Notes under the pieces: model-generated | Database searches by the model: none | Seen by the model: the letters and a program-made list of their open reading frames with translations, nothing else | What the model was told of the DNA's origin: nothing | Source of the DNA: JAQCEJ01 sp040881995 | Lineage (GTDB): Bacteria > Planctomycetota > Planctomycetia > Planctomycetales > Planctomycetaceae | Length of the DNA: 64,000 bases | Direction of reading: 5' to 3' | Assembly: GCA_040881995.1 (NCBI GenBank) | Contig: JBBECD010000117.1 | Location: forward strand, 1 to 64,000 | Shown here: piece by piece, positions 27,343 to 36,383 of the stretch | Numbering within the stretch: position 1 is the first letter of the stretch | Layout: every line of letters begins with the position of its first letter | Program-made: the position numbers and the translations under genes

Positions 27343-28923
27343 ATGGCGAAACCGCTGCCACCTCATCGTCGGGGATGCCGACCCGAAGATCATCCCAAAA
27401 TCGGGCGGCGGGAACTGCTGCAGATCGGCGGCATCTCGCTGCTCGGAGCCGGTCTCGGCGATCTTGCCCGTTTGGAAGCGAGTCAGCAGAACCGCTTGGG
27501 AACCGCCAACGGCCCGGCGAAGAACGTGATCTTCATTTTTCAGTCCGGCGGCCCGTCGCAGCATGAAACCTTCGACCCCAAGCCCGAAGCTTCGGAAAAA
27601 GTCCGCGGCGAATACGGTACGATTCAAACCAGTAATCCCGACTTGACGGTCTGCGAGCACATGCCGAAACTCGCTCAGCGGGCTCACATGTATTCGATCG
27701 TCCGCAGCATGTATCACCCGGCCGATCGCCGGTTCCGCAACGAACACAGCGCGTCGATGTACATGGTGAATGCGGGAATGAATTATCTTCCTCCCGGCGA
27801 GACGACGGGAACCATCGGCGTGCAAAAGGCGCGCAATCTGGAATGGCCGTCGATCGGTTCGATGGTGGCGTACGCCGCCCCTCCTCTGCCCGGCATGGGC
27901 TTGCCGCCGGTGATTCAAGTTCCGCGAACCCGCATCAACGCCGGGGAGTTTTACGTCCCCGGCACCGCTCCGGGAATGTTGGGTCCGAAATACGCCCATT
28001 GGCGGGTCAATCTGGCGCGCCCCTGCCGCGCTCCCGATCCCGCCGGGTCGTGTCCGAATTGTTTCAGTCACGACCAGCCCGACGATGCCGATCGTCAGCC
28101 GGGCAAGCTGCCCCATTCGTGGTACGACAACAGCAGTTGCCGCAATCCCGATTTCACGCTCCCCGATTTGGGGAACGGGACCGAAATCGCGATCGAGCGG
28201 ATCGAACATCGCGGCCGGCTGCTCGCACAACTGGAAGACATGCGCCGCGACCTCGATGCGCATCGCGTCGTGGAAAATTACGACGCGTATCAGAAACAAG
28301 CCTTGATGATGATTCTGTCGCAGCGCGGCAAGAACAACCCGTTCGATCTGACGCAGGAAAGCGACGGGATGCGCGACCAGTACGGACGCGAAGAATGGGG
28401 GCAATCGTTTCTCGTCGCCCGCCGGTTGCTCGAAGCGGGCGTCCGCATGGTGCAGGTCAACCTGCGCGGCTGGGATACGCATCAAAACGCATTTCGCGAT
28501 TTGAAAGGCAAACTGCTGCCGTCGATCGATCATTGCTTAAGCGGTTTTCTCGACGACATGCACGAGCGGGGACTGCTCTCCGAGACGCTGATCGTGATGT
28601 GCGGCGAGATGGGCCGCACGCCGATCATTTCGCCGATCGCCGTCGGCGGGATTAACGCGGCGGGGGTGCCGTTCACCGACGGCCGGCATCACTGGGGCGA
28701 CGTGTTCCCCTGCTTTTTCGCCGGTGCGGGAATCGTCCCCGGCCGGGTGATCGGCAAGACCGATCCGCAAGGGGGCGCGCCGATCTCCGACGGCCACACG
28801 CCCGCCGACATGGCGGCGACCATCTTCTCGCAGTTGGGGATCGATTCCGACGCCGAGTTCCACGATGCGGAAGGCCGCCCCTTCCGCATCTTCCAGGGAC
28901 ATCCGATTGCGTCGTTGACGTGA
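27343..28923 (+). CDS. DUF1501 family protein
   Basis: A 526-residue DUF1501 protein. Landmarks are GRRELLQIGGISLLGAGL (export leader, about 22-39), KNVIFIFQSGGPSQHETFDP near 60-80, RSMYHPADRRFRNEHSAS, the long central insert rich in Cys (SCPNCFSHDQPDDAD, SSCRNPDF), GWDTHQNAFRDLKGKLLPS, and VMCGEMGRTP. The C-terminus contains HHWGDVFPCFFAGAGI and GHTPADMAATIFSQLGID. Activity is not established for the family. No DUF1549/1553 partner is adjacent. The ATG at 27343 has only a weak GGGAA upstream. Confidence 0.85.
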   Translation: MAKPLPPHRRGCRPEDHPKIGRRELLQIGGISLLGAGLGDLARLEASQQNRLGTANGPAKNVIFIFQSGGPSQHETFDPKPEASEKVRGEYGTIQTSNPDLTVCEHMPKLAQRAHMYSIVRSMYHPADRRFRNEHSASMYMVNAGMNYLPPGETTGTIGVQKARNLEWPSIGSMVAYAAPPLPGMGLPPVIQVPRTRINAGEFYVPGTAPGMLGPKYAHWRVNLARPCRAPDPAGSCPNCFSHDQPDDADRQPGKLPHSWYDNSSCRNPDFTLPDLGNGTEIAIERIEHRGRLLAQLEDMRRDLDAHRVVENYDAYQKQALMMILSQRGKNNPFDLTQESDGMRDQYGREEWGQSFLVARRLLEAGVRMVQVNLRGWDTHQNAFRDLKGKLLPSIDHCLSGFLDDMHERGLLSETLIVMCGEMGRTPIISPIAVGGINAAGVPFTDGRHHWGDVFPCFFAGAGIVPGRVIGKTDPQGGAPISDGHTPADMAATIFSQLGIDSDAEFHDAEGRPFRIFQGHPIASLT

Positions 28924-28978
28924 GTCGCGGACATGTCGATTGCCATTTCAACGCTGGCGAGTAACGGAGCCGCGATGC

Positions 28979-29428
28979 TTATCCGCCACTTTTGAGTTCG
29001 ATGGGGATTGTGCTGCCGGCCGCTTCCACCGTCACTTTGATATCGGTCGTCGCCGGTGAAGTATACTTGGCAGGAATTCCAGCCATTTCCTCTACCGGGG
29101 CTGCAGCCGTTTTATCGGGTACGGCGTCGTCGGCCGGGGGACGAACGACGGTCACTTTGTACGAGCCGGGAATGGCTCCGTCGCCCGGACGAAATGTCTG
29201 TAAAGAATAGTTTCCCGAGTCATCCGTCGTGCCGGAAGCGGATCGTTTCTCGGCATCGTCGGGGATAAACTGCACCGTGACGCCGCTGAGCGGCGCCCCG
29301 TCCAGTTTGACCGTCCCGGTTGTAGGAACGGTCTCGGGCAGGTCGGCACCGCCGCCACAACCGATGTTCGTCAGAATCAGGCCGATGAGGGCGAACTGAA
29401 ATCCGTAAAATCTTCTCAAAGAACACAT
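28979..29428 (-). CDS. Small transthyretin-like lipoprotein (DUF1559-associated)
   Basis: A 149-residue lipoprotein: signal peptide with lipobox TNIGC, then a single beta-sandwich of the CarboxypepD_reg/transthyretin-like kind (TVPTTGTVKLDGAPLSGVTV ... GNYSLQTFRPGDGAIPGSYKVTV ... IPAKYTSP.TT.I.VTV). It is a paralogue of the protein at 49609-50070, and in both places the gene lies just downstream of a DUF1559 gene, separated by a hairpin. ATG 29428 is preferred over the TTG at 29437, as AAGG lies upstream. It is probably anchored to a membrane facing the periplasm. The exact role is unknown. Confidence 0.78.
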   Translation of the reverse strand: MCSLRRFYGFQFALIGLILTNIGCGGGADLPETVPTTGTVKLDGAPLSGVTVQFIPDDAEKRSASGTTDDSGNYSLQTFRPGDGAIPGSYKVTVVRPPADDAVPDKTAAAPVEEMAGIPAKYTSPATTDIKVTVEAAGSTIPIELKSGG

Positions 29429-29499
29429 GGATGCCAATCCTTGTCATTTCGGGTGGGATGCGGGATTCATTTGCTCGGAAGGTCGCCGAATTCAACGTC

Positions 29500-29545
29500 A
29501 AAAAACAAAAAAGCCGATCTCCGTCATTGGTGCACGGAGACCGGC
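29500..29545 (-). terminator. Intrinsic terminator between DUF1559 and lipoprotein genes
   Basis: On the minus strand, a 12-bp stem with one mismatch (arms 29534-29545 and 29513-29524, GCCGGTCTCCGT type) is followed by TTTTTTGTTTTTT (29500-29512). It would end or attenuate DUF1559 transcripts about 200 bases past the stop, before the lipoprotein gene. Confidence 0.8.
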
Positions 29546-29750
29546 TCAATTTCAACTTAACAATGTTCATCCTCCGTACGGCCGACGAATTCGCATTTGA
29601 AACCGCACGTCTGCAAAGACCTATGAACTGCAACATTCGGGGCCATTTGATTTCGCTGCCTTTTCTGGATCGAACAGCAAAATATACCACAGCAAGTTTG
29701 AAACAGGTTATGAACTTCCCGGTCAGATGTCATCGGATTGCGAACACCGA

Positions 29751-30755
29751 TTAGTATTCGCCAATGACTTCATCACCGGCGATCGTTCCCAAGCCGCCGA
29801 AGACGGAAGCGTTGATGTTTTCGGAAATGAACCGCGCCGCGCCGTCGGTCATGAGGAACTGAGCTCCCCCTTCGTGATAGCTGCGGAAACTCGAGGCACT
29901 GCCCCAACTGTGGGTGGCGCCGGGCCAATTGATCAAGCCGGCGGTCGAAGCGTGCGTCCAACCCCCCATCAGCGAGTTCGTCACGGCGCCGACGCCGTTT
30001 CGCGAAAACGTGATCTCACCGATGGCGATGGTGTTGGATGTGCCGTCGATGACGTTCTTGATTGCTTTTCGTCCCTTGTTCTGGGCGAATAAACCCTTGG
30101 TACGGGAGGTCGGCGATTCATCTTCGCGGAAGTGATAGCCGATGAACTGACACAACGGCAATCCCGTCAATCCGGTCAATCCATTCGTGGGATAGCTGAA
30201 CGCAGCGCAGTCGCCGGACGTGTTGGGGCCCGTGCAACCGGCATAGCTGCTGATGGACGCCACATTCGGAGAAATGACTTCCGTATCCCACGGCCAAGAA
30301 TAGTTGGTCACCATGTCGGCGGCTTCGCTGGGACAATAGAAGACCGGCTTTCCGGCAGCATACGTGGCTGCCAAATTGGTCTCAATTTCCGTAATATTGA
30401 TCGCCCGACAATCCCTCCCCAAATATGGTGAGACCGAATTATAGGCGGGCGTCTGATCGAGGTACGGGAACAAGTAGATCGGCCAGCTCCCGTATACCCG
30501 ATAGCAGCCGCCTGGATCGGTATAGCCTGTCGTGCCATACCCGTTATAGCCATACGGAAAGACGGTGTAAGCATCGTGATAGTTGTGCAATGCCACGCCA
30601 AGTTGTTTCAAGTTGTTCTTGCATTGGGTGCGGCGGGCGGCTTCGCGCGCCTGCTGCACGGCGGGAAGCAAGAGCGCGATCAGGACGGCGATGATGGCAA
30701 TGACCACCAGCAATTCAATGAGTGTGAAGCCTTTTCTACGCAACGACGAGGTCAT
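29751..30755 (-). CDS. DUF1559 protein with prepilin-type N-terminus
   Basis: A 334-residue member of the planctomycete DUF1559 family. The N-terminus carries a type IV prepilin/pseudopilin methylation motif (RRKGFTLIELLVVIAIIA, cleavage after G9 expected) and one long hydrophobic helix with the family signature PAVQQAREAARRTQCKNNLK. The C-terminal H-X9-DG region reads YHEGGAQFLMTDGAARFISENI. Such proteins are predicted to be assembled like minor pseudopilins, but their structural role is not proven. ATG 30755 has AAAGGAA five bases upstream. A terminator and then the lipoprotein gene follow. Confidence 0.92.
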   Translation of the reverse strand: MTSSLRRKGFTLIELLVVIAIIAVLIALLLPAVQQAREAARRTQCKNNLKQLGVALHNYHDAYTVFPYGYNGYGTTGYTDPGGCYRVYGSWPIYLFPYLDQTPAYNSVSPYLGRDCRAINITEIETNLAATYAAGKPVFYCPSEAADMVTNYSWPWDTEVISPNVASISSYAGCTGPNTSGDCAAFSYPTNGLTGLTGLPLCQFIGYHFREDESPTSRTKGLFAQNKGRKAIKNVIDGTSNTIAIGEITFSRNGVGAVTNSLMGGWTHASTAGLINWPGATHSWGSASSFRSYHEGGAQFLMTDGAARFISENINASVFGGLGTIAGDEVIGEY

Positions 30756-31160
30756 GAGTGTTCCTTTCGGGACGAATGAAGTGAAAAACCGTCAACAACG
30801 AACTGCACGTGTGGAACCGGGCTGAGCGCACTTCCGAGCGGAAATTTTTAGAAGTTCAACTTGCGATTATGCAATTGTCAACCGCCAATGTCAATATTCA
30901 CGGCGCGGTCTTCTCGAAAGGGGGATGGCGACGACCGATGCGTGTCGCACGGGCAATCGTGATTAACCCCCGAAGCAAGCGAAAAATGAGGGAAATTTGC
31001 GGGAATTCGCACGGAGATCGTCGTCGACGCTTCCTTATGTTCATGTATACGAATGCTCTAAAAATTAATTTGCGCCCCCTCGAAAAAATTCGCGATTTTG
31101 GATTTTTTCGACGTGTGTCAACGGAATAAAAACAATGCTCCCCTTCCTGCCGATTTAATG
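30756..31160. other. Spacer upstream of the DUF1559 gene, no gene seen
   Basis: A 400-bp spacer, AT-rich between about 30840 and 31140. It must hold the minus-strand DUF1559 promoter. Short frames here lack coding character. Two copies of the ~88-bp palindromic repeat follow on the right. Confidence 0.4.
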
Positions 31161-31250
31161 ATTCTAACACAACCTTCTGTGGGTAGCGATTTCCCGGTCA
31201 ATTTGAGGTGTTTTTAACAGGCACAACCGGTTGTGTCAGAGTCTCTAAGA
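31161..31250 (+). repeat. ~88-bp palindromic repeat family, copy 2
   Basis: ATTCTAACACAAC...GCACAACCGGTTGTGTCAGA, ending GTCTCTAAGA. It matches copy 1 along its whole length, with shared internal blocks TTCTGTG.GTAGCGA and GAGG.{1,2}TTTTT. It has the same orientation as copy 1 and is directly adjacent to copy 3. Confidence 0.8.
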
Positions 31251-31251
31251 A

Positions 31252-31340
31252 ATCCTAACTAACCTCTGTGTCTCACGATTTATTGCAGACGTTCAGGCGT
31301 TTTCGAGAAGCACAACCGGTCATGTCAGAGTCTCTAAGAT
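31252..31340 (+). repeat. ~88-bp palindromic repeat family, copy 3 (degenerate)
   Basis: Begins ATCCTAACTAACCTCTGTG and ends CATGTCAGAGTCTCTAAGA. It is clearly related to copies 1 and 2, but the left terminal repeat and the central palindrome (CACAACCGGTCATG) have decayed. Head-to-tail with copy 2. Confidence 0.75.
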
Positions 31341-31407
31341 CGTCAATCAGACGTGGATTATTGCCGGCTCGTTGAGTACGATGGCGAAATCGAGAGGAAT
31401 TGGTGTC

Positions 31408-33594
31408 ATGGCTGTCGGTCAGACAACATCTGTCAGTAACTCAGCATCGCCCGCCGCCGTCGAAATAGCGGCGGAGGGGGGGAAGATCTCTTCGGTGTGG
31501 ATTGCGCGCCCCTGGATCGATCTCTCATTTTTTGTGGCGACGCCGCTGTTGATTATTCCGCTCGTCAACGCCGCGATGGCCCGCTGGTCGATCGACCAGA
31601 TCGCCCTGTATGTAGCGGCATTCGGGGCCACCGGCCATCATCTTCCGGGCATGCTGCGGGCGTACGGCGATCGCGAACTGTTCGAGCGTTTTCGCGTGCG
31701 GTTTCTGATCGCACCGGTTTTTCTCCTTACGCTCTGCGTCTCCTTCGCCTACTGGCACTTGCGCGGGTTGGTTCTTATCGGCGTGACTTGGGGGACGTGG
31801 CATAGCCTGATGCAGGTCTACGGGTTTCTGAGAATCTATGACGGTAAAGTGAAATCGACCGATCGCATCACCGCCAATCTCGACTTTTACATGTGCCTGT
31901 GCTGGTTCATTGCGGGTTTTCTGAACTCCCCCGGCAGGCTTCAGGGCTGGTTCGAAATGTTTTACACGGCGGGAGGTCCGGCGGTCACCGCGGCGACGCT
32001 TTCGCGAATCGCGCTGACGGTGAACGTCGCCACGTTTCTCGTCACCGTCGGCTTTGTGCTGAATCTCGTGCGCCGCTGGGGCGAAGGGAGACCCCCCAGT
32101 GCGATCAAGCTGGGATCGATGGCGATCAGCTTCGGTTTCTGGTGGTATGCGATGGTGCTCGTCGATAATCCCCTGTTGGGGGTGGCCTTATTCGAGATTT
32201 TTCACGATGTGCAATACCTCGCCATCGTTTGGATTTTCAATCGGGGCCGAGTGGATAAGGCCGAACGCGTCGGATCCTTCACGGGGTTTCTGTTCCGTCG
32301 CAGCGGTGCCATGGTGGGGCTGTATGTCGCTCTGGTGGTCGGTTACGGCATCGTGGGAATGGTCCCGGAAATGACCGATCTGAACAACCTGCGGCCGGCG
32401 ATCTTCGGCTTTTTGCTCGCGTCGGGACTGTTGCACTTTTACTACGACGGCTTCATCTGGAAGTTTCGCGAACAATCGGCGCGGCGGGCTCTTAATCTCG
32501 CCGACGGTCAGACCGAAACGGCTCGAAACGAGCGATTTCCGTCGTGGGTGCGGCACGGCGCGAAGTGGGTCTTTTTCGTCATCCCCGTCATCTGGCTCGG
32601 CACGGCTCAGGTGCGCAATCCGCTCACGCGGCTCGAACAGTTGCAGAATCTCGCGATCGCCGTGCCGGAAAGCTGGAACGCCCATTACATGCTCGCGAAG
32701 GAGTTTCAGGAGAACGGGCGTCTCGAAGAATCGATACCGGAGTTGGAACACGCGGTGCGATTGAATCCCGAGCAGATTACGCTGCACATCGAACTGGGGG
32801 ACGCCTATATGCGCACCAACGCCTTCGACAAGGCGTTGCCCCACTTGCAAAAAGCCCACGAACTCGATCCGCGCCATGACGCCGTCTTGAGGGGGATCTG
32901 CGAAATTCTTATGCAGAAACAGCGGTTCAAAGACGCCGAGACTCCGTTGAAGGAACTGGTGGCGCGGACGCCCGGCGATGCGCTGGCGCATCGTTGGCTG
33001 GGGACCGTTCTGGCCGAACGAGGGTTGACCGGTGAAGCGGCCGCACGCTTTGAAGCGTCGCTGAGTCTCGACCCTTCCGTGGCGGTCACACATAACAATC
33101 TCGGTCTGATGCGTCTGCGACAAGGACTGCTCGACGATGCCGCCGCCGAATTCGACGCCGCCTTGACGATCGACGCCGATTATGCCGAGGCTCACAACAA
33201 CCGCGGCGTCGTCGCGGCTCAACGGCGCGACTTTCGCCGGGCGATCGAACATTACCGTCGCACGGTCGAATTGGACGCCAGTCACGTGCGGGCGCGAAAC
33301 AGTCTGGCGTGGAATCTGGCGACGTGTCCCGACGATGAACTCCGCAACGGCCGCGAAGCGCTTCAACTCGCGCAATCGCTGACGTCGGGACAAGGAGAGC
33401 ACGATCTGGGAATTCTACTCACGCTCGCCGCCGCCTATGCGGAGACGGGAGAATTTGAAGCGGCCGAACAAACCGCCGCACGCGGCCTGCAATTGGCACA
33501 GGCGCTAGGAAATCGCGGGATGGCCGCGCTGACGTCGGCCTGTCTCGAATTGTACCGAAAGGGCCGGCCGTATCGCGATCGAGGCGGAATGTGA
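31408..33594 (+). CDS. Multi-pass membrane protein with C-terminal TPR domain
   Basis: About 728 residues. The first ~390 hold roughly ten hydrophobic helices (for example WIDLSFFVATPLLIIPLV, FLIAPVFLLTLCVSFAYW, ISFGFWWYAMVL, LYVALVVGYGIVGMV) with conserved-looking His residues (GATGHHLPGML, GTWHSLMQVYGF, FEIFHDVQYL, LHFYYDGFIWKFRE). That resembles a membrane enzyme core, but no family was assigned. Residues about 430-700 form seven or so TPR units (NAHYMLAKEFQENGRLEESI; VTHNNLGLMRLRQGLLDDAA; AEAHNNRGVVAAQRRDFRRA). ATG 31408 is chosen for the GAGAGGA nine bases upstream; ATG 31381 and TTG 31372 are alternatives. Converges with the TPR gene at 33620. Confidence 0.75.
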   Translation: MAVGQTTSVSNSASPAAVEIAAEGGKISSVWIARPWIDLSFFVATPLLIIPLVNAAMARWSIDQIALYVAAFGATGHHLPGMLRAYGDRELFERFRVRFLIAPVFLLTLCVSFAYWHLRGLVLIGVTWGTWHSLMQVYGFLRIYDGKVKSTDRITANLDFYMCLCWFIAGFLNSPGRLQGWFEMFYTAGGPAVTAATLSRIALTVNVATFLVTVGFVLNLVRRWGEGRPPSAIKLGSMAISFGFWWYAMVLVDNPLLGVALFEIFHDVQYLAIVWIFNRGRVDKAERVGSFTGFLFRRSGAMVGLYVALVVGYGIVGMVPEMTDLNNLRPAIFGFLLASGLLHFYYDGFIWKFREQSARRALNLADGQTETARNERFPSWVRHGAKWVFFVIPVIWLGTAQVRNPLTRLEQLQNLAIAVPESWNAHYMLAKEFQENGRLEESIPELEHAVRLNPEQITLHIELGDAYMRTNAFDKALPHLQKAHELDPRHDAVLRGICEILMQKQRFKDAETPLKELVARTPGDALAHRWLGTVLAERGLTGEAAARFEASLSLDPSVAVTHNNLGLMRLRQGLLDDAAAEFDAALTIDADYAEAHNNRGVVAAQRRDFRRAIEHYRRTVELDASHVRARNSLAWNLATCPDDELRNGREALQLAQSLTSGQGEHDLGILLTLAAAYAETGEFEAAEQTAARGLQLAQALGNRGMAALTSACLELYRKGRPYRDRGGM

Positions 33595-33619
33595 GCGGTC
33601 GCTGTATCGGTTGTGTATT

Positions 33620-34966
33620 TCACGGGTGGTTGAACCTCATCAGCGCCGAGTACGCGCGCCCGTGTCCGGGATCGAGTTGAAGGCATTTCTCAAAGAACGA
33701 TTTGGCTTCGTCCGGCTTGTCGCGCAGCAGTGCGATTCGTCCCAGATAATAAGCCGTCGGCGCGAAACTCGGCTCTCGTTCGTAAGACGCCTGCAGCTCC
33801 GCCTCGGCTTGTTCGATCTTATCGATCCGATAAAAACCGACGCCGCGCGCGAACGACGCCATCGCTTCCAGCCGCGCGGCGCGATCGTTCTCTCCCCGCC
33901 GCCGATACGCCGCGGCGAGATGGGCGCAGTTGGACGGGCGCAGCGCGATGCCGACGGATCGTTCCCACGTCTCGATGGCCTCGTCCCAATCGCCCAGCGC
34001 CATGTGTGCGGAGGCGAGTTGATCGAGAACCGCTGCCGATGCACCTCCTTGTCGAATGCTGCGGTGACAGACGTCGATCGACTTCGCGGGGCGGTTGAGG
34101 CGTAGGTTGAGCGCCGCGACTTTGACGGCGAGCGGTTCGGAAAAATCGTAGGTCAGCACGCGTTCGAACGCCGCTTCCGCCTCTTCGAGCCGATTCGCCT
34201 TTTCTTTTGCGTCCGCTTCAACCAGCAGCCGCGCCGCACCGTATTGTTGACGTGCTTGCCGATAAAAGGCGACCGTTCGCCCCACGGTCAAGCGGTTCGG
34301 GTCGCGTTCGATCCGCTCGCGAAACTTGCGGACGTTTTCTTCATCCCCCAGCGCGCGGCTCAGTCGACCGGCGAGCTGGTCGATTTCCATCACGCCGAGC
34401 CCGAGGCGGAGCAGTTCGTCGACGAGCGGTTCGGCTTCGTCCGCGCGATCGGCGCGTATCAGCAGCTTCGCTGCTTGAAACTTTGCGGGAACGAATTCGA
34501 GAACCTCGCGAAAAGCCAGTTCCGCCTGTTCCGGCCGTTCTTCGCGAAGCAGGTTGCGTCCGATGCGATACCAGACTTCTGCGCGCAATTCGGAACCGGC
34601 CTCGTCCGCGAGGGAGCGAAAGATCTCGATGGCTTCCGAGGTCCGTCCCAATCGTTCGAGGGAAATACCACGTCCCAGCCGAACCTCCGTCACGTTCAAA
34701 CCATTCATTTCGGCGTGCCGATAACAGGCTTCGGCCTGCCGGTACGAACCGTGAACCAGATATGTCTCGCCGAGCCTGTTCCAATCGTCGAGATGGTCGG
34801 GGGAGAGCCGCCACGACACGTCTTCGAGATTTTCAGCCGTCAGTCGATCGACGATCGCCGCGTTAAACACCGGAAATGCCGGACGGCCGGCGCGATAAAC
34901 GACCGCGCCGAGGCACGCGATCGCTTCCACAACGACGACGATTTGCAGAATGCGCAGGCTTCGCAT
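33620..34966 (-). CDS. TPR-rich lipid- or membrane-anchored protein
   Basis: A 448-residue protein with one N-terminal hydrophobic helix (LRILQIVVVVEAIACLGAVVY), then a solenoid of TPR-like helical pairs (DDWNRLGETYLVHGSYRQAE; AEVWYRIGRNLLREERPEQA; APTAYYLGRIALLRDKPDEA). The start at 34966 overlaps the stop of the VCBS gene by one base (TGATG), so the two are translationally coupled. The helix probably anchors it so that the TPR domain faces the periplasm. The pair VCBS + TPR suggests a complex outside the cytoplasm; this is inference from gene order. No catalytic motif is visible. Confidence 0.8.
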   Translation of the reverse strand: MRSLRILQIVVVVEAIACLGAVVYRAGRPAFPVFNAAIVDRLTAENLEDVSWRLSPDHLDDWNRLGETYLVHGSYRQAEACYRHAEMNGLNVTEVRLGRGISLERLGRTSEAIEIFRSLADEAGSELRAEVWYRIGRNLLREERPEQAELAFREVLEFVPAKFQAAKLLIRADRADEAEPLVDELLRLGLGVMEIDQLAGRLSRALGDEENVRKFRERIERDPNRLTVGRTVAFYRQARQQYGAARLLVEADAKEKANRLEEAEAAFERVLTYDFSEPLAVKVAALNLRLNRPAKSIDVCHRSIRQGGASAAVLDQLASAHMALGDWDEAIETWERSVGIALRPSNCAHLAAAYRRRGENDRAARLEAMASFARGVGFYRIDKIEQAEAELQASYEREPSFAPTAYYLGRIALLRDKPDEAKSFFEKCLQLDPGHGRAYSALMRFNHP

Positions 34967-36279
34967 CACGGCTGCTCCCCGCCGTTGATCCATGCGTCGA
35001 TTCGCCCGTTGGCGGTGCGCGGATGCATGACGTTGAGTCGGCCCGTGACGATATCCGCGATTCCGTCGCCGTTGACGTCGCCGCACGCCACGGTGACGAG
35101 CTGCGCCGGTTCGAGTGCAATGCGCCACGGCGTGAACGATTGACGGCCGTCGTTCTCCAGCCAGATCAGACTCGCTCCTTCCGGATGCGTCTGCGCATTC
35201 AGCATGCTTACCAGCGCGACGTCCTGATCGCCGTCGCCATCGAGGTCGGCGACGTCCGCGGCATACGTTCCGCCGAACCGGGCGATCCGCCGCGCGTCGA
35301 ACGTCCAGTTTCCTTTGTTCTCCAACCATAAACACCCATGATAAGGCTGTGGCGAAGCAAATTGATCTTCGAGATCGTCGCCCACGGGAAGAATGAGATC
35401 GACGTCGCCGTCGCCGTCGAGATCGGCTTTGACGAGCCCCGCGCTGCCGATATCAAAATTGAACGTAAAGAACAGCCGCCTCGCGCGAAATTCTCCTCCC
35501 CCGAGATTCTCGAATCCCCAGACTTCTTCTTCCTCTTGCGAGACAATTCCCACGATGTCGAGGTCGCCGTCGCCGTCGTAATCGGCGACGGGAACGTGAA
35601 TCGTTCCGGGTGCAGAAAGAAGTTCGCGGTCTCGAAAACGGCCGTCGCCCAGATTTTCCATCCACAGAATCGATCCGCGCGCGTAACCGAAGACGGCCAC
35701 CGCGAGATCCCAGTCGCCGTCACCGTCGAGATCGGCAGGTTGTACGTCGGCGACGCGCTGCACGTCGTCGAGCAGAATGCGTTTTTCGAAGGTGACGTCG
35801 TCGCCGCTGTTTTCGAGCAGAACGACCCGCCCCACCACGCCGTCATCGGGAGCGATATTTCCCAGCACGGCGACGACGACGTCGCGGTCGCCATCGCGAT
35901 CGATATCGACGCATGACGCGTGCGCCGGCGCCGCCAGATCGTCGGCCAGCGTTTGCGGCGTCCATCGTCCGGCCGCGTCGCGGCGATACAAAATCACAGA
36001 ATTCGTCTGGGCATCGCACGCGAGAATTTCGTTTCGGCCGTCGTCGTCGAAATCGAGAATCTTGACGTTCGTAATCCGCGGCGCATATTCGAGCGGCTCG
36101 GCAATCGTCTCCCGGGAAAACGTGCGCGCCGACGGCGCAAAGACGATTCCCTGCTCGTCGATTTCCAATTGCGAAACCGTTCCGAGCGCCGGCACATAAG
36201 GCCAGACGACGGCCGTCCCGACCGGAATGCCGACCGCAAGCAGACTCCAAAGTAACAGTCTTATCGATTCGCGCGACAT
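34966..36279 (-). CDS. Secreted VCBS/FG-GAP repeat protein
   Basis: A 437-residue protein with an N-terminal signal/anchor helix (IRLLLWSLLAVGIPVGTAVV) and about seven FG-GAP units having D-x-D-x-D-G loops: DFDDDGRNEILA, DIDRDGDRDVVVA, DLDGDGDWDLAVA, DYDGDGDLDIVGI, DLDGDGDVDLILP, DLDGDGDQDVALV, DVNGDGIADIVTG. Seven units fit one closed seven-bladed propeller. The recurrent W-x-E-N strand (ILWMENLGDG, GFENLGGG, LWLENKGN, IWLENDGR) is typical of the planctomycete type. Extracytoplasmic, calcium-dependent folding likely. It is coupled to the TPR gene downstream. Confidence 0.88.
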   Translation of the reverse strand: MSRESIRLLLWSLLAVGIPVGTAVVWPYVPALGTVSQLEIDEQGIVFAPSARTFSRETIAEPLEYAPRITNVKILDFDDDGRNEILACDAQTNSVILYRRDAAGRWTPQTLADDLAAPAHASCVDIDRDGDRDVVVAVLGNIAPDDGVVGRVVLLENSGDDVTFEKRILLDDVQRVADVQPADLDGDGDWDLAVAVFGYARGSILWMENLGDGRFRDRELLSAPGTIHVPVADYDGDGDLDIVGIVSQEEEEVWGFENLGGGEFRARRLFFTFNFDIGSAGLVKADLDGDGDVDLILPVGDDLEDQFASPQPYHGCLWLENKGNWTFDARRIARFGGTYAADVADLDGDGDQDVALVSMLNAQTHPEGASLIWLENDGRQSFTPWRIALEPAQLVTVACGDVNGDGIADIVTGRLNVMHPRTANGRIDAWINGGEQP

Positions 36280-36383
36280 GAGGAAATCTTCAGAAATGGA
36301 TCGCCGAGAAGTCGTTCATCGTCGTTCAAGGAAAAGAGCCGGGGAGCGACTCGATTGGCATTTCGGCGAATCATATTTAAGAA

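Noticed and set aside
27271..28533. Minus-strand frame (420 codons) opposite the DUF1501 gene
   Set aside because: The plus strand has all DUF1501 motifs; this is its shadow.
32188..33402. Minus-strand frame (404 codons) opposite the TPR region
   Set aside because: Shadow of the TPR-coding strand, no coherent domain.
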